Shown: positions 43,391 through 57,426 of the stretch, one piece after another
How positions within the stretch are numbered: position 1 is the stretch's first letter
Layout: each line of letters begins with the position of its first letter
Assembly: GCF_017562075.2 (NCBI RefSeq)
Contig: NC_054081.1
Coordinates: forward strand, 14,314,723-14,378,722
Direction: 5' to 3'
Source of the DNA: Anopheles merus
Lineage: Eukaryota > Arthropoda > Insecta > Diptera > Culicidae
DNA length: 64,000 nucleotides
The notes under the pieces: model-generated
What the model saw: only the letters and a program-made list of their open reading frames with translations
Databases searched by the model: none
What the model was told of the DNA's origin: nothing
Translations under genes and position numbers: made by a program

Positions 43391-46300
43391 CAACAGAGCG
43401 AGAGACAAATAGAGAGAAAAAAGCTCCCATAAACATAATAAACTGGTGCCGTACACAGCCAGCTCGGGCGTTGCTGTTTGTCCTGCCGCTGCGCTTCATG
43501 AAGCAGCGTTAGTTGGATAATGAAAATGGTTTCCGGTAAATAAGCTGCCCGGTAGCCGAAACTGAGCTGTTATTGAGGGGGCTGTGGCTGGGGATGAATG
43601 GGGGAGGGGGAAGACAAGGACGGAAGAACTCTGATAAAAACACATAATAGTGGTGAGCGAGGAAGGACGAAAGTGTGTGTTTTGGTGAAGGCGTGCCGGG
43701 TACTCATCCTTGTTTGTATCATTAGCAATCGGAGCTCGGCGAAGGGGCTGTGGGACGGGATGGACCGACTGTGCTGGCAAGCTGGTTAGCCAACAGTCGT
43801 GCAGTGGTCACATACGCGATGCGATACTACTGGATCAACAATATCTCGCATGTGTAGGTCTGTGTGCCTCTCGTTTGAGCGTCCTTGCGAACCGCTAAGC
43901 CCGATGGAATAGTGTACCACAACAGCACCGCAATCAAAATCAAAAGCGGAAAGGAAAACAAACCCACTCTTACGGTCTGCCGGACTGTGCGGAAAAAGCG
44001 AACCACCTGGACAGCATCTGGTTAAAGCTAGTGCCGTGCACATTGGGTTGGGAGGGCCAAGGAGCAAAACGAAAAGGCGAAACCCTGCGCCCGGGCGTAG
44101 CGTCTTTGTCCTCCATTCCTCCCGGCTTGGCACTCGTCTCGTATCTTAATTTCTCCTCAATTTATCTTTATTAAAAGCAATTCCTGGTATCGCTTTGCTG
44201 CCCTCGGTTTTCCCGCGCGCCTGATAATAACCGGAAGTGCACGGTGCTGGCCACCTGGCGCCCACCGACCGAAAGCTAATAAAGCCCCCAAAACTGGAGC
44301 GGAGTAGTTTTGCGTTTAAAGTGCGGCAATAGCGAAGGGGTAGGCAGCATGGTTGGCTCGGCACAGCGAGCATAAGGAGGGGCTTTTATGAGCGATTATG
44401 GGTTTTCTTCGCAAGCGATCCAGCCGGCTGCTTTTGTCCAGGGTTTGCGTTTGTTCCAGTTCCGAAACGGAACGGTGAGTGGGGGCGAGGGAAACCATAG
44501 CGAAAAAGCGATGGGAGAAATTTAATGAACACGAACACTCGTGTTTAAAGCTTCCACAATGACGTACCTTATCGCCCACTCCAAAGCGCCTTCTTCCTTT
44601 CTACAAACCCTTCCCTTCGTCGCTTATTCGTGGGCGGGAACGGGAAAGGTTGAGACGCTCTTGGTGAGTTTCTACAGTCGTGCTCAAAGTAGGAGCAGTT
44701 ACATTCACATGATAAGTACATGATTTTCTGAACACTTTTTTCGTTGTTGCAATTAGATGAGTGGAAAGTAAATTTAGTGGTGTGTAATCCAAATACAGGT
44801 AGTTCAAATACAATAGAAACCAATTTCGTTTGAATTATGTTAATGTTATTTTTGTGCAAATTTTTTAAATCTTTTTTAAAGTTTGTTAAAGATTGTAAAC
44901 TCAAGTGCTGAAAATCGTGCAAAAAGTGATAATTCTGCTATAAAACATGAATCACAAATGAATAAGTGATTTTAAAAACATAATTTTCCCAACACTTTAC
45001 AGTTGAAACTACCCATACAAACAACGGGATAAAATTACATTGTTAGTAAATCTTAATATTTTCTATTGAAATTACATATTATATTCTATTTATAATAAAA
45101 TAAATAATTAATAATGTTTCTCCTATCACCTGGAAACTTTATTACTTATTTTTTTATTATTGTATATTATAGTTTTCCTCTAACTGCTCTATTTTTTAAA
45201 CTGAAGCATATATTTTTTAGAGCTTGTAATGCAATTTTTTGAAAATAAATATTTGAGTTGGCTTCTCTTTACATATCAACTCAATTGGTTCAGAAACATC
45301 TGGCATATTTCAATTAATTTTGTGTATGCTGTTGACGAAGAAATTATTTAGTTGTTATTTAGACCGTCGAATTTTTCTCTTAATATGGATTTTTTCTGGT
45401 CTTACCATAGTTTTTAACACTTTTAACAACCTTTCAGAGTTTTCTTGTTTTTTTTAAAATTATTTCTATTCGCAGTTGTATTCGAGCCTTGCGATGCGAA
45501 GTTTATCAGCATATTCTCTTGCAATATGTTTCTATCGTTTTCCCCATGTTTCACTGTTCGTAGCAAGAAATCTCCTGTAGCATTTGTCTCTTATTTGTTT
45601 AATTTATGCTTAAAACTTGTTAAATTTAACATTATTAGCAAAATTTTTGTAGCTTAACTTTTTTCCAACAGTTTCCTTATTCTGATTCAGTGAATTCGCT
45701 GTCCTTTTTGTACAGTACGATAGAAATGTTAAGTTTAACCCATTTGTAAATAAAATTATGATACAATAATGACCTTCCGAAGATTAATATTTTGCTTTAG
45801 TTAGTTTCTAACAAAATCATAAAAAACACCGTTCAAATAGAAATTGCTTTGGAAGTCAAAATACTTTAAAAAAGAAAGAAGTAATTAAAATGAAATTGGC
45901 ATCGTTTGAACATAATATTCAATTTTACCGACGTATATCTTACCCTTTTGACCTTTACATCTATAAAAAAGCTTCCAAACGATTTTAGCAATCCAGCTGT
46001 AATTTATTTTACCTAACTATAATTTTAGTCATGACTTCATCATCTTTCAATTAATGTTTGCCTTCTTTTAAATATGATTTTAGTTCTAAAAACTCATGAT
46101 ATCCCTTCAGAAATAGTACACAGACGATGTAATATGGCTTATACTTCTTACAAAGATAGACTTATTATTTATTTTTAATAGTGTTTTGCTATAGCAATTG
46201 CTATAACTCTCGTGAATATTAAATACTTTTCTAAACATGATATTCTTTTCAAAGGTTTTTAAATAGCCTTTCTAAAACATTTTCAACTCTGAGCACTGTT

Positions 46301-49300
46301 AAGTAAAGCTTTTTGAAATACTAATATTACTAAATAATATTACTTGTTGAAAAATTGTCATTGAAAGATGCACCTTTCATTTGCCTGAATGTGATGGATT
46401 TTAAACATTTTTCATGTGTTTCCTTGATATTCACAGGGCTTGCAAGTCTTTTTTGCCTTTCTAAATGTTATTGCATCTATTAAAAAGCAAAAATACTCCG
46501 GGCATTAAAATCAAAAAAAAAAAACTCATTTTCATCCCGTTCTGCTTCCATTGTGCACTGCTTTCATTCGGAATACAACTGTACCTGGACGTGCGCTTGT
46601 GTGCCCCGGGAAACGAAGACATAATTTTCCCAGCTTGCCAGCGGGCTCCAGGCGGTGGATCGGCAAACGGCACGACAAAAAATGGGTTAAAGGAGCGCCC
46701 GTCACAATCTTCGGTACAGCGGGCCCACTGTGAACAGTCACGGAGGGCTGGGCGCCTCCATCAAACCAGCAGCTGCCGCATCGCCGGCCACCCCTCAGCT
46801 TTGCACAGCAAAAACCCCGGAAACTAATTGATACTAATTGGCGCTCAGCGCCTTCGGGCCGGTTCGGCAAAAGGAAGAGCGAAGATGCGAAAAGTTTGGA
46901 GCGGAAGCAAATCGAAAAAAAAACCCAGAACCTTGCCTGCCATCACGCTATCGATGAGGTTTTCTTGGAAAGCCCGCGCAGAGCGGGTGCGAATGAAAGT
47001 TAGCAGCAGCCATTTTGGGTAGATTAATTTCAAGCTCTACAAGCGCCGAGTGGCCGCAGCGTAAGTGGAAAGTGTTTAATCACTGGGAAGTTGTGGAGCG
47101 GGCGCAGAATTATTGCTGTGCGAGCAGCTATAAACTATAATTTAGTACGAAACCAACATACCTGCCAGGCGAGCAAGCAAACGGTGAACAAATTATGCGT
47201 GGAGTTTAAACTCTCGCAAAGCAAAGTGAGGGCGCCACTTCAGCGAGCTCGTGGTAAATTATAACGTTTTATGTGCTCGTGTAAAATATTTCCCGAAAGA
47301 GGTGTGCTCGTCCTGCACGGATGCCCGTTTGCCAATCAGCACAACCGGACCTAGCGCGCCAGCGGTAGACCAAGCGAAGGGCTTTTGATGTTGTGACAAG
47401 GCTCAGCCACGCCTTTTGCGCGCCGTCACAGGCCGAAAAATCGCGCGAAAGCTCCACACTCAAAAAATGGGCAAAAAACCGAGCAAAGGGTGTTTCGTTT
47501 GCCTTGGAGGATGGAGTGTAGGCAGCCCCCCCTGGTCTGGTTGCTTTTCATAATCATAAAGTAAAATCTGGCTGCAGCAGGGAAGTAAGGGGGTGAACAT
47601 TGGGGAACTGTTTCTTAAATAAAATACCTTTTTGCGTTGCGTGGGATTTCGCATTCGCTGTTGGTTTTTTGTTGTTGTTTTACGCAGCAAACTTTGCAAG
47701 AAAGACATAGTGTGGATCGTATTTCTCACGCGCATCCAACCTGCACAGCAAGTAGGGACGGGAAAGGAAGGCTCGAGGTGGGAAAAGCTCTAATGAAAAG
47801 TGTGCGCTATCAGCGTGAAAGTGCTACCAGCTTGCCCGCACAGGGGCGCGTACGGTAAGCCCGTTAAATGCTTTCATTTGTAATGAAGATAAAAGGCCAG
47901 ATTAGTCCTCGAAGGGTGCGTGCGTGTGCGTGTGTGTTTGTGGTCTTTTTTTCAGAGCTTCTCCACCCACCGAATCCCCGCGTCGTCTCGTTCGCTCTTT
48001 CCCGTGCCAGTTTTGTGTCATAAAAGGGCGAGCCGAGAAGGTGATAAACCCCCGCCCGGCTGGTACAGGAAAATGAAGATTAAGCTGCCACAGGAAACAG
48101 TAAGCTGACGCAAAATACAGCACAAGACGCAGATGAGAACAGTGTGTGAAAATTAATAATAATAATAATATACGTATAAGTAAAGGATCGATGTTCCGTG
48201 ACAGAATGAGGACAAACATGTTTCAGAAAGAAAGAAAGTTAAATTTTAATTCAAACAAAAATATATAACTCAAGTAGCTGATTGCAATAAGAAAAACAAT
48301 TCTTACTGGAATGATATTGAACTGCACGAAACCGATCGTACTTTTCTGGCCACCACTGTGCCCGCTGTAATCTGTCCGTCCCTGTGCTGCAATTGTCGCC
48401 GTGGGAAGCATTAAGCAAAACTTTTGCCTTCATGTGTCATTTATCCTTGAGCTCGACCGTTTCATCTCGGCACTCGAGCGGAAAAACGGCCAAGGGAAGC
48501 GTTGTGGTTTCATTTCTGTTTTTCCTTTTCTTTCCAGGATTGACGGAAAAGGTTTGCCCACCCCTGACACTGCTTCGCGCGATGGCACAGGAAGGCAGTG
48601 CTCCTGGAACTGCGCAGGGAAACGGCGAACCGGAGCGGCAGCTGGCAACTGGAGCGTGAATGTGCGATGGGAGCGTGGGATGGATGTGTGTGTGGCTCAT
48701 CTTTCATCCTGCAGCAGCAGTAGCAGCCGGGTGCAGCCGGGTGGAACAATTTTCCTACCGGTCGGCTATGCGCCGAGTGACGTGAATTTTTCACCTGCCA
48801 GCGCTCGCTGTCTCGCTAATTATCAGCGTCCCGATCAGCGGCTCACCGTGGCCCGGACAGTTATTCGATATGGCACGGGCTGCTAGCTCCCCCATTTGCT
48901 AGTCTCTCCCCCATAGTTTTCTCTCCATCTCTCTAGCTCGCTGTCCCGACGGTCGCCCCGGGGTTGCGGTCGTTTGGAGGACATCAGGTTGCGCACTAAA
49001 CCGGCGGGAGAAATTGTCCAGCAATCAGTGCTCGATTGCTGGAACGCTTCGCTCGCGTAAGTGCTGGAGTGGAGGTTCGAAGTAGCAACAGCGAGTTGAC
49101 ACACTATTACTGCGAACTAAGTCTTTTATTTTTCACCGTCAGTAAGTGCGTTTTTTATGATGAGCGCGGCGATGCAATGTTCAACAGATTGCAAACCCCT
49201 CGCGTAGCTTTTGCAGTGCAACAGTTGCTCCACTAAGCTTTTGTGCTTTTTTGCATTTCTGCTCGTCCACCTGTAAAGGGGCAGAACACTAACCAGAAAC

Positions 49301-50842
49301 CAAATGAGCGTGTTATTACAGTCATTAAAAAAAAATCTGCACAGTACTGCAAATAAAGAAGCCTTTTTTGCAACACAAGTCCGTGTGTTTACTTCGGTCA
49401 TTATTTTCACTACGCTAAAGCGATGCAAACAGCTTGTTGATGTTAATTAGCAGCATTTTATAATGGCTTCACATTGAACAGCACAATCAAGTGTCAAATC
49501 CATCTCGGAAAATCGTGCACGTGTATGTGGTGTGTGGTGTGTGTGTGTTTGTGTGTGCATTTATCGTTCGTTACCCACGAACCTGTTGCGCTGAAAGGGT
49601 CGAACGAACTTTCTGGATGTACCTTTGCCTTCCACTGCAATACGATCGAGATTTACTTCTCTTTTTTTTCTACTGTTTGCTTTTTGCTTTTTGCTGTCAT
49701 TGTAACACAAAATCCCTTTCAATAGCAGGCCGAAAGGCAAGCCGCTGGCTTACCTGTCACCTGGGCACGAGAAAGGCCCAAAGCAAAATGGATCAATCGA
49801 CTCGTGATGGTGGGCGGCGGTGCTGCAGGAGAATCAAATCAAAATCGCAAGCAAAGAAAAGCCCGGTGGATTTTGGCAAAGGCAAAGGTGTACCTGTCAC
49901 TAGGCCCGAGACCTTGCTACACCCTTTGCAATACACACAGAAACACAAACACATACAAATACAGCACATTTTGCTGGGAGGAAAATGTTGGCTTTGGGAA
50001 ATAATTCTCCACAAATGGCTTCAGAAAAGCGGAGGGAAATACTGTATTAGGATAACAATCGGAAGCATTCAATCGAGCGCAAAACCTTTCACTAGATGCT
50101 AGCACTTTAAAAATAAACATTGTACGAGTTGACAAAGTATTTAAGATCTTTATTACAACAAAAAGTTGTAAAATTTCGTATCTAAAAAAAAAAGATTACT
50201 ACAAAGCAACAGAAACTGTAATCGCAAGAAATTAATGACAAATGATGCATCATTTCATTCGTGTGGATCATTTAATGTATTTATTAAAAAAAGACCAAAC
50301 TTATTATTAGTCGGAACTACGATATAATTTGTGACAAAGCAAAAATTATACTTTATTTAGTAAATTATTATCCTAAAATAACATTAACTATTAAAAATGG
50401 AGGAAATAGACAAAACAGCGCAATGAATTATATGTATTATGATTGATTAGAAAATTATTAGATTAAATGGTATCTATCTGGTATACAAACATTCTAACGC
50501 GAAAAGGAGCGTTACGCTTCAGCAGAAACACTGTAGGAAAACTTAGCAATTGCATAGAAACGCGCTTGGCATCGAGGGCGTGGTTGCTATGAACTACATC
50601 CTCAAAGTTTACATCCTTTACTTTTTCTCCATTGCCATGGTGAAACAAGGAAAGTGCTATCTAGCTTTCAATCGGGGTTTCAAATTAAAATTGTGTAAAG
50701 AAATCATACATTTTCTCCAATCAATACATTTGCATTTGTATCCCTAAATTTACACCAATTACATTCAATTATTTTAGTCCAACTGGCTATGTTATATAGG
50801 AATCAATTCAACAAAATATGTGAGGTCGTTCGGTTGATTTTG
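43391..50842. other. Non-repetitive and AT-rich DNA, no gene seen
   Basis: GC-moderate unique sequence to 44670, then a strongly AT-rich block from 44670 to 46530. The block begins TACAGTCGTGCTCAAAGTAG, a Tc1-like terminus, but I found no matching right end. GC-moderate unique sequence resumes to about 50110, then AT-rich. No exon recognised. Confidence 0.4.
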
Positions 50843-50950
50843 AGCCGGTCTTTTGGTAACACTAAACATAACATGACGGGCATAGGTTCATGCACCGTAT
50901 GGATCTCGGCACGGTTTTCTCAAACATAGGACTGGCTGTTTTAATATGGG
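50843..50950 (+). mobile_element. Degenerate SINE200-like fragment, copy 3
   Basis: The order of blocks GCCGGTCTTTTGGTAACA, ATGACGGGCATAGGTTCATG, GGCACGG and ATAGGACTGGCTGTTTTAAT parallels the A box, the GCCCGTCATGGGTTCAAGC B-box region and the TAGGACTGACTATCCTGCTA core of the better copies. The central part is heavily diverged. Confidence 0.5.
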
Positions 50951-51433
50951 AACATCAATTTAATACCGGATAACCAATGCTATTAGCGGCTAAGGTTACC
51001 GCAAGTAAGATGTTACCGCAAGTAAGACGAAAAATGATTTCGGTCATAAATGATTAACAACTGAACGTCTGATTAGCATGTAAAACGAGAGAGCTATCTA
51101 TAAAGCCAGTATCCTAAAATCTGTTCTGATGTTACTAGATCTAAACTTGCACCAAAAACTTATCTCTTCAATGGTGCACGAATTGGGATATGATCAACTC
51201 CCAGGAAATTTGAAGGGATACGGCTAAAACTCAGGATACGCGAACTTGCGGGCTCCTTCAAAATCAGATGTGATTAATTCCCATGCAAGAAGGAATTTCA
51301 CCAAGAAGCAAAGACTGACTATCACGTTGTTTGATACTAATAAGTATAGAAGGCATGTATAATGGCGTCGTCATGTAGGACTATACACATGGTTTCGAGA
51401 ATTAATAAGTGCCACCGAGCCGAATACTCAACC

Positions 51434-51512
51434 TTGCTATGGGATAACGGTACATCTGAGGCTTGAATCTATGATGGGCATTTTTTGAAGTCTCACGAGT
51501 CGACGACTGTTA
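51434..51512 (-). mobile_element. Degenerate SINE200-like fragment, copy 4
   Basis: The plus strand reads GCTATGGGATAACGG, GAGGCTTGAATCTATGATGG and AGTCTCACGAGTCGACGACT. These parallel CATAGCAGGATAGTCAG, GGGGCTTGAACCCATGACGG and AGTCGTACGAGTTGACGACT of the intact copies, so the 5' half (A and B boxes) of a minus-strand SINE survives. It abuts the LINE relic that starts at about 51515. Confidence 0.65.
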
Positions 51513-51514
51513 AA

Positions 51515-52245
51515 GTTTACAGTCTTTGTTCAACTAGGCAGTGTTCTTAGTCCTTTACTGCTAATTATTTTGCTCAATGACTGTACTTATATCCTTCTTG
51601 TTAGCGGCTTCTTGCTATACGTTGATGGCGTAAAAGTTTATTTTCATTTATCCTCTACAACTGACTGTCTAGTCAAGCCTGGCTCTGTAAATTCTCTTCA
51701 CGGTGTGCTTCTAACGGCTTAGTCAGGTGTCTTGAAAAATGCTCTGTCTTATATTTCTTCCGATCCTTTACATGTAACACTCACGTTCATAGTTTCTGGG
51801 ATGCCCCTTTTCCCCGTGAGTCTTTGTCTAAGAATCCGGGAGTCTTATTTAATCAGAGTCTCACTTTTAAAGAACATACGAACTACGTTATCAGTGAGCC
51901 CAACAAATGTTTTGGTTATATTTATCGTATGTCCTCTGAATTTCGCTATCCTTTTTGTCTGTCGTATTGGAATATGCCTGTATCATCTGGTATTCTGTTC
52001 AAGTATCTGTGGGCAAAACGGTTGAGAGGATCCAGTGATGATTTCAAGGATTGTATTTCGTAGGTCGCTGGATCGTCACTCTATTCTCCTTCCTTAATAT
52101 GACGATAGATGCACTCTATTAAGCCTAGCTAAGTTGGAGCACCGCCTCTCGGACGCTTAGGCTTCTGTCGTGGCTGGCCTGTTATGATCAGTGCTCCTGT
52201 AACTCAACGTGGCCAAGCAATGAACATAAATAAAAGTCAATAAAA
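51515..52245 (+). pseudogene. Jockey-like LINE reverse transcriptase relic 2
   Basis: Plus-strand frames give VQLGSVLSPLLLIILLNDC, then FLLYVDGVKVYFHLS, then SLSKNPGVLFNQSLTFKEHT, then NKCFGYIYRMSSEF. They match the QGSVLSPLLFxLFINDL, YADDxKxY, VKDLGVxFDxxLTFxxH and LGFI blocks of jockey-type reverse transcriptases, in order. The catalytic YADD is now YVDG. Several frameshifts and stops are present. The 3' end (about 52225-52250) is A-rich (AATAAATAAAAGTCAATAAA), fitting a LINE tail. Confidence 0.8.
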
Positions 52246-52250
52246 AAATG

Positions 52251-55200
52251 TATTTGGGATATAAGTAAACATGATATAAATTTGTAACAAATCAATCTTT
52301 ATAAAAGTGTTTATAAGTTCGCGTTAAGCATTAACTCTTCTTTCCTGTTCCTCAAAAGTAGCACAATCTGTCAAATAACTGTGTGCGTCCAGTAAGATCT
52401 GTTGCATAGTCATGTAACCGGGCCAATTTAGCTAGTAATAGCAAAAAGGTAAAAATAAAGTCTTTCAATTAATAACGCTACATTTAAACGCTAGCAACTA
52501 TCTCTTTATTCATTTTAGGAGTATTTTATGTTAACTAAAGATGTCAACTACCCTGCAATATTCACACAGTTGGGTTTCAAATTCCATTTAAAAACCATGA
52601 AGAAATCGACAGCAATCAATAGACATTAAAGAACTTGTTTGAACGAACAAATTTAGATCGAAAAGAGCCTTTAACGAAGCGCAGAAAATAAAACAAAAAA
52701 GATAAAATCTCCTATTTGTACTTCTCCCTAACAAGGACCCTTTTCGAAGTGATGCGGATGGGGTGGAAGGTTTTTTTTAAGGAGCGGGATCAAACAAGCT
52801 GGCCTGATTTTTATTTTCTCGAAAGAAGAAAGTAGAAGCAACAACAACAACAACAACAAAAACACCTCATTTTGGCCACCCCGTTTCGCTTAAGAAAAGG
52901 ATTTCTTTGGAAGTATGAGCGCTTCACTGCGAGAAAGTCCGCCTTTTCCTGTTGCGCTTCGTTTGAAGTGAAAATCTCCACAATGGTTCGTGTCCAAATA
53001 GGACCAATAGATGAGTGCGTTTTTTTTTTTGGAGAGGTTTTACCGTTGCTTTGCTGCCCTAAGTAAGAAAGGTTGCCGATGAAAAATGGTGTCCCTTTTT
53101 CTAATCTGCTCCCTTAAGTAAACGGGTGTCCCTTTGGTGGGAAATTATGTCAACGGTTGCGGCTGCGGAGGCTGCGTGGCCGTAATTATCAAGAGCGAGA
53201 TGGGCGAGTTTACACAAAGTAATTATCAACCGACAGGTACTGTGGCGCTGAAGCGTTCCAAGAACCCGGAGTGCAAACCACTCCATTACTGTGGACAGGG
53301 CGCGAGAAGGTAAGCGAACATACCACCAGGGCGCAATACCCATTCGATCTTTTAACAAGCAGTAATAAAGGTGCCTTTTTTTCTAAAATATAAAACCAAA
53401 AAGGAGTCGTTAAATCATCCCCGGGCTGGAATTACTTGCAGCGTTCTCGGGAGAGAAAGAGGGAGAAAGAAAACCACCGCAGACCGTGGACATTTCGAAA
53501 CGACAGCTCAAAACTTTTATCAGCCCCCCCCCCCACCACCCCCTCGGCTAGGTCCGCAGGACAACGAAATGCAACGGAACAATAAAACCACACAAAAATT
53601 CCGCACCATTATCGGCGGCATCGGCGCAGAGAGTCCTGCTGGGTGTTGTGCCGCTCTCTTGCTTTCCCGCTCCTGCACCAACAGCGCGCCGTTCGCCCGT
53701 TCGGTGCCATTAAATTGCATTCTGCGAAACTGCAACTGATGAACGGGACGGCGGGCGCATTAGAGAAACAGCTGCATTCCGTGCTGCAGCGTGCAGCAAA
53801 CGAAAAAAAAACCCCGTCACAATAACAATACGAGAACAAAAGGAACCACTATTCCGAGGGGGGAGCGGTGGAAATAGAAAGCGGATGATGAGCTTTTCTG
53901 CTCAGCAACTGTGCCCTTTTAACATCGCATCGAAATTGCTTTCAAAACCCCGAAAAAAGCGCCATCAGCCGAGCCGTAACTAAAGTCAAACCGTGCTGCT
54001 TTGTGCTGTTGTTGCTTGCCTACGTGGAAAAAGGCGATATAAAATGCGGGAAATAGTACCAAACTCAGTTTTGTTTTGTTTCTGGTTTTATGCTCATTCC
54101 GCAATGTTTTCTTGACGATGAGCCATTTGAGTCTTTTTTTTTTTTTCGTTGGTTCGATGTTTTGTGTGTGTGAGTGGGTTTTTTTAAAGCGTACCGAATT
54201 TTCATCACTTCGGATGCTTTCGATTGTTTTTACGAGCCGGGAGGTGTTGCAATATGTTGTTCTTTAATTAATCTAGCAAGGTGTGTGTGTCTGTGTGTCG
54301 ATCTTTTGTGAGAGAATACCTCGAACGTTCGGCTGCAGTGAAATGACTTCATCCAGCAGTGGAAGGGCGTTCGCTTGCGGTGCACACTTGTGCCCGATGC
54401 AATATACATGCATCGAAATTGACTGTCAATGCAGTGGCACCATTGCACACAGCGAAAACGGCGGAGCGCCGGTGTTGGTCTTGAGCGTCTGAAGGATTGG
54501 TTGGCTGCTCGCTTTATCGCGCAGGGAACGGTGAATGGGGTGGAAATTGCCAGCGCACAATAACGGTGCAGAACGAAAAAACAAACAAACGCCACCCGCC
54601 CAATGGGCCAAAGCAACAGAGCAGAGAGTGTCAGCTGCAATGACGCAGAAGACGACCGAGCGTGGCAACCTTTTGGCAACCTCAAGTTCAAGTGGCAGAC
54701 GAGCGGTGTGAGAGAATGACTAAACCTACCCTCCCCGTTTCCGCTCTGCCACAGCGACAAACCTCATTCCTGTGGCGTCCCAGCCGTGTTATTATCGTTT
54801 GCTCTTGCTTTGCGCTTAAAGTGTGCATACCGTTTCTTCTTTTTTTTGGTGTTTTCTCCGCCAGTGAAACCGCTATCAACGGAAGATAAAGAATAGTGTA
54901 CATCACATATGCGCACACACACACATACACACAAGCGCACATTCGTACCTTCTAACACACAGCCACGCTTAATCGGTGCGAAACGGTGCAAAGCTGACGG
55001 GAAGATCGAAAGCACCATTTTCGACATTTTTTTTTGTTACTGTTTTATTTCGTCACCCAGCTTGACGCGGTTTTATTCATGAGAGCCCCGCCACGGGTAG
55101 GTAGAAAAATGAGCGTACAATTTCTCATACACTCACACACACACACAGTGGCACAAAGGCTTCTGTGGGTAGGTTGAGCATTGCCTTGGTGGGGCCGGCG

Positions 55201-55744
55201 TCTGAATGCTTCTATTGTTATTCTGTATGCAAACATTCATAAAACGCACACACAAACACACATACACAAAGAGGAATACATTAAGGTGTATGTGTGTGTG
55301 TTCGTGTGCAGGTCATAGATATGCTCGTGTCATAATCCATTGGACCGTCGCAAACGACCGAACGAGGAGCGGTTTACCTTGGCGCCTGCGACAGAAAGCT
55401 GATTAAGTTTGACATTACGCTTACAGGACGCCACCGACGACGACCGGTGTCTAGCCGTCCATTTTGTTTCGTTAAGCCTCATAGAGTAAAGTAGGAGGAG
55501 AGAAAAGTAGAGAAGCTAGACAAGAGTGCATTGTACAATGTAAAAAAATACACGAGAGTGTGGCTTGGGCAATTTTGAAGCGAATTTGAGGACACATAAG
55601 TTCAAGTAAAGTAACGCCATTTTTTCTTTTTTTTATATATAAAACACTCATATGATGTAAACAACTTCCTTCTTCAAAATGCCCTGATTAACAATGCGCC
55701 GATAACATTGATTACAGCAAAACCATTTCTAAGTGACGTGTTTG
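52251..55744. other. Non-repetitive DNA, no gene seen
   Basis: AT-rich to 52700, then GC-moderate unique sequence with short homopolymers and CA tracts (54914-54931, 55132-55147). No exon recognised. Confidence 0.4.
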
Positions 55745-55806
55745 GAGGTTTGAACCAAGGCTGATTGAGTCGCTAACCTGTTAGCTCACCACTACACCAC
55801 CAAGGT
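55745..55806 (-). ncRNA. tRNA-like Pol III promoter pair (SINE head or tRNA relic)
   Basis: On the minus strand TGGTGTAGTGG fits the A-box consensus and, about 32 bases on, GGTTCAAACCT fits the B box with one deviation. Between them GCTAAC-AG-GTTAGC forms a perfect six-base-pair stem. The acceptor-stem ends do not pair convincingly, so it is not a functional tRNA by eye. It differs from the SINE200-like copies, so it may be the head of another tRNA-derived SINE. Confidence 0.5.
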
Positions 55807-57361
55807 GGTTCCGATAGTGGGTGTTTCAGCAGCAATATCAATTTAGTGCCTCCGTGCTGAATATTTTAATTCACTATGAATTGCATGTTGATTGCGCTGA
55901 GCTTTAAATGATATTATAGTTTAGATGTTTTTATTTACTTTGTTGTGAATACAATCAATTGCTCCTCTATTTTTCTTGCCTTTCAGCTCGGCAAGCTCAA
56001 GCTTTGCTCAGTCAACATTTTAAAAACAAATACAAAAACAGCAGGCTTCATCAGCACAAACCATATAACGATTCAAACAACCATTTGCATATATTTAAAA
56101 GTGAGTCCTTGCGTCTGTCGATGATTTTTTTTTTGCATCATGTCTTGTACGGCCCTCCCTTCGGTTGCGATTCCCTCTCCATCTAAAGCGATTTGTATTG
56201 ATGTGCTGGTGTGCGAGGCTGTGTATGTGTGTTTTTGCATCCTATTGCATTCTTCCGCTGCTTGCTGGCATCGATCCGGGACCCCGGAAAGGTTCGACGT
56301 TATTCGTTGGATGGTAATTTATACTGTTTACAATCGGGTCACCGTAAAAACGTTTTACGTCTCAAATTTCCGGGCCTTTTTTGTGTGCATGTGTGCTATA
56401 CTCTGCTCACGCTGCCTGCGCTCAGGATAATTTATTATGATTTTTTTGTTCTAAAATTTCCAAATCCATCCGTTTGCGTGAGGATCAAGCTTGATGGGAA
56501 GTGATACGTTATGGTTTTTAGTATCATCACGAACCGTTTCGGTAGTTGGTTCCAGTGCCATTAGAGCACGGAACATTGGGCAGTGATTGTAATTGATTTT
56601 AGGTTTATGCGCTCAAGTTTCTCACATAGAAGGAAAGGATACGGCATAGGCGAGCCATTGAAAATGATTTCCAGGTTTGGGTTTAAAAACTGAAATAAAA
56701 TGGTATAAAAATCACAAAAATGTAAACAGGTAAATTGAAAAATAAAAGGACTCCATAAGGATTAACCAAATCCAGCACGCAACTTACTGCTGAGTTACTG
56801 GCAGGATGAGCTTAGCAGGAAATTAAGCAATTCTTAATGAGCACAGAATCGTTCCAAATGGGCAAACCAATGTAGTGACGGCAAATAACACGCTCGCAAA
56901 TAGTCCTTGTTGCGTGGGAACAGGAGCCCTCTAGACTGTTGCGCGAGGGAAAAAAATCCTTCACCCTAAAGGTAGGGTGGGTCTGATTAATTCACTTTTA
57001 TATGCCTTCCAGCAATGGACGGTCACACTACGACTGAAGATTTACGACCCACACTGATCTGCCCCGACACCATCCGTCCATCGCATTAGTACCAGCCGCT
57101 TGCCTTGCGCAGCAGCTCACGAACCGTTGCTGCTTCCGTGCGATGGCTGGCGATTAAATCCCAAGATGGTAATCATTATCACTCGCCCCTCTTGCGCCCA
57201 GTGTGTCCGCTACCGCCCAGTGTCCGAAGGTGAAACAAAAGGGAAAGCTATTCTGTTTTATAATGCAGCTTGATTAACGGTTAGGGCGGCGCACTGATAT
57301 CCACTTAAACTGCGATGCGGTGACTTGTTTTATTCCTTACCCGCACAATTATTTATCTTCC

Positions 57362-57365
<4 letters not shown>
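55807..57365. other. Non-repetitive DNA, no gene seen
   Basis: Unique sequence of mixed composition without recognisable exons or repeats. Confidence 0.4.

Positions 57366-57421
<56 letters not shown>
57366..57421. repeat. CT microsatellite
   Basis: About 56 bases of pure CT repeat. Confidence 0.97.

Positions 57422-57426
<5 letters not shown>

Noticed and set aside
44676..46490. Possible full Tc1 element beginning TACAGTCGTGCTCAAAGTAG
   Set aside because: No matching inverted right end and only vague transposase-like words were found, so boundaries cannot be supported.
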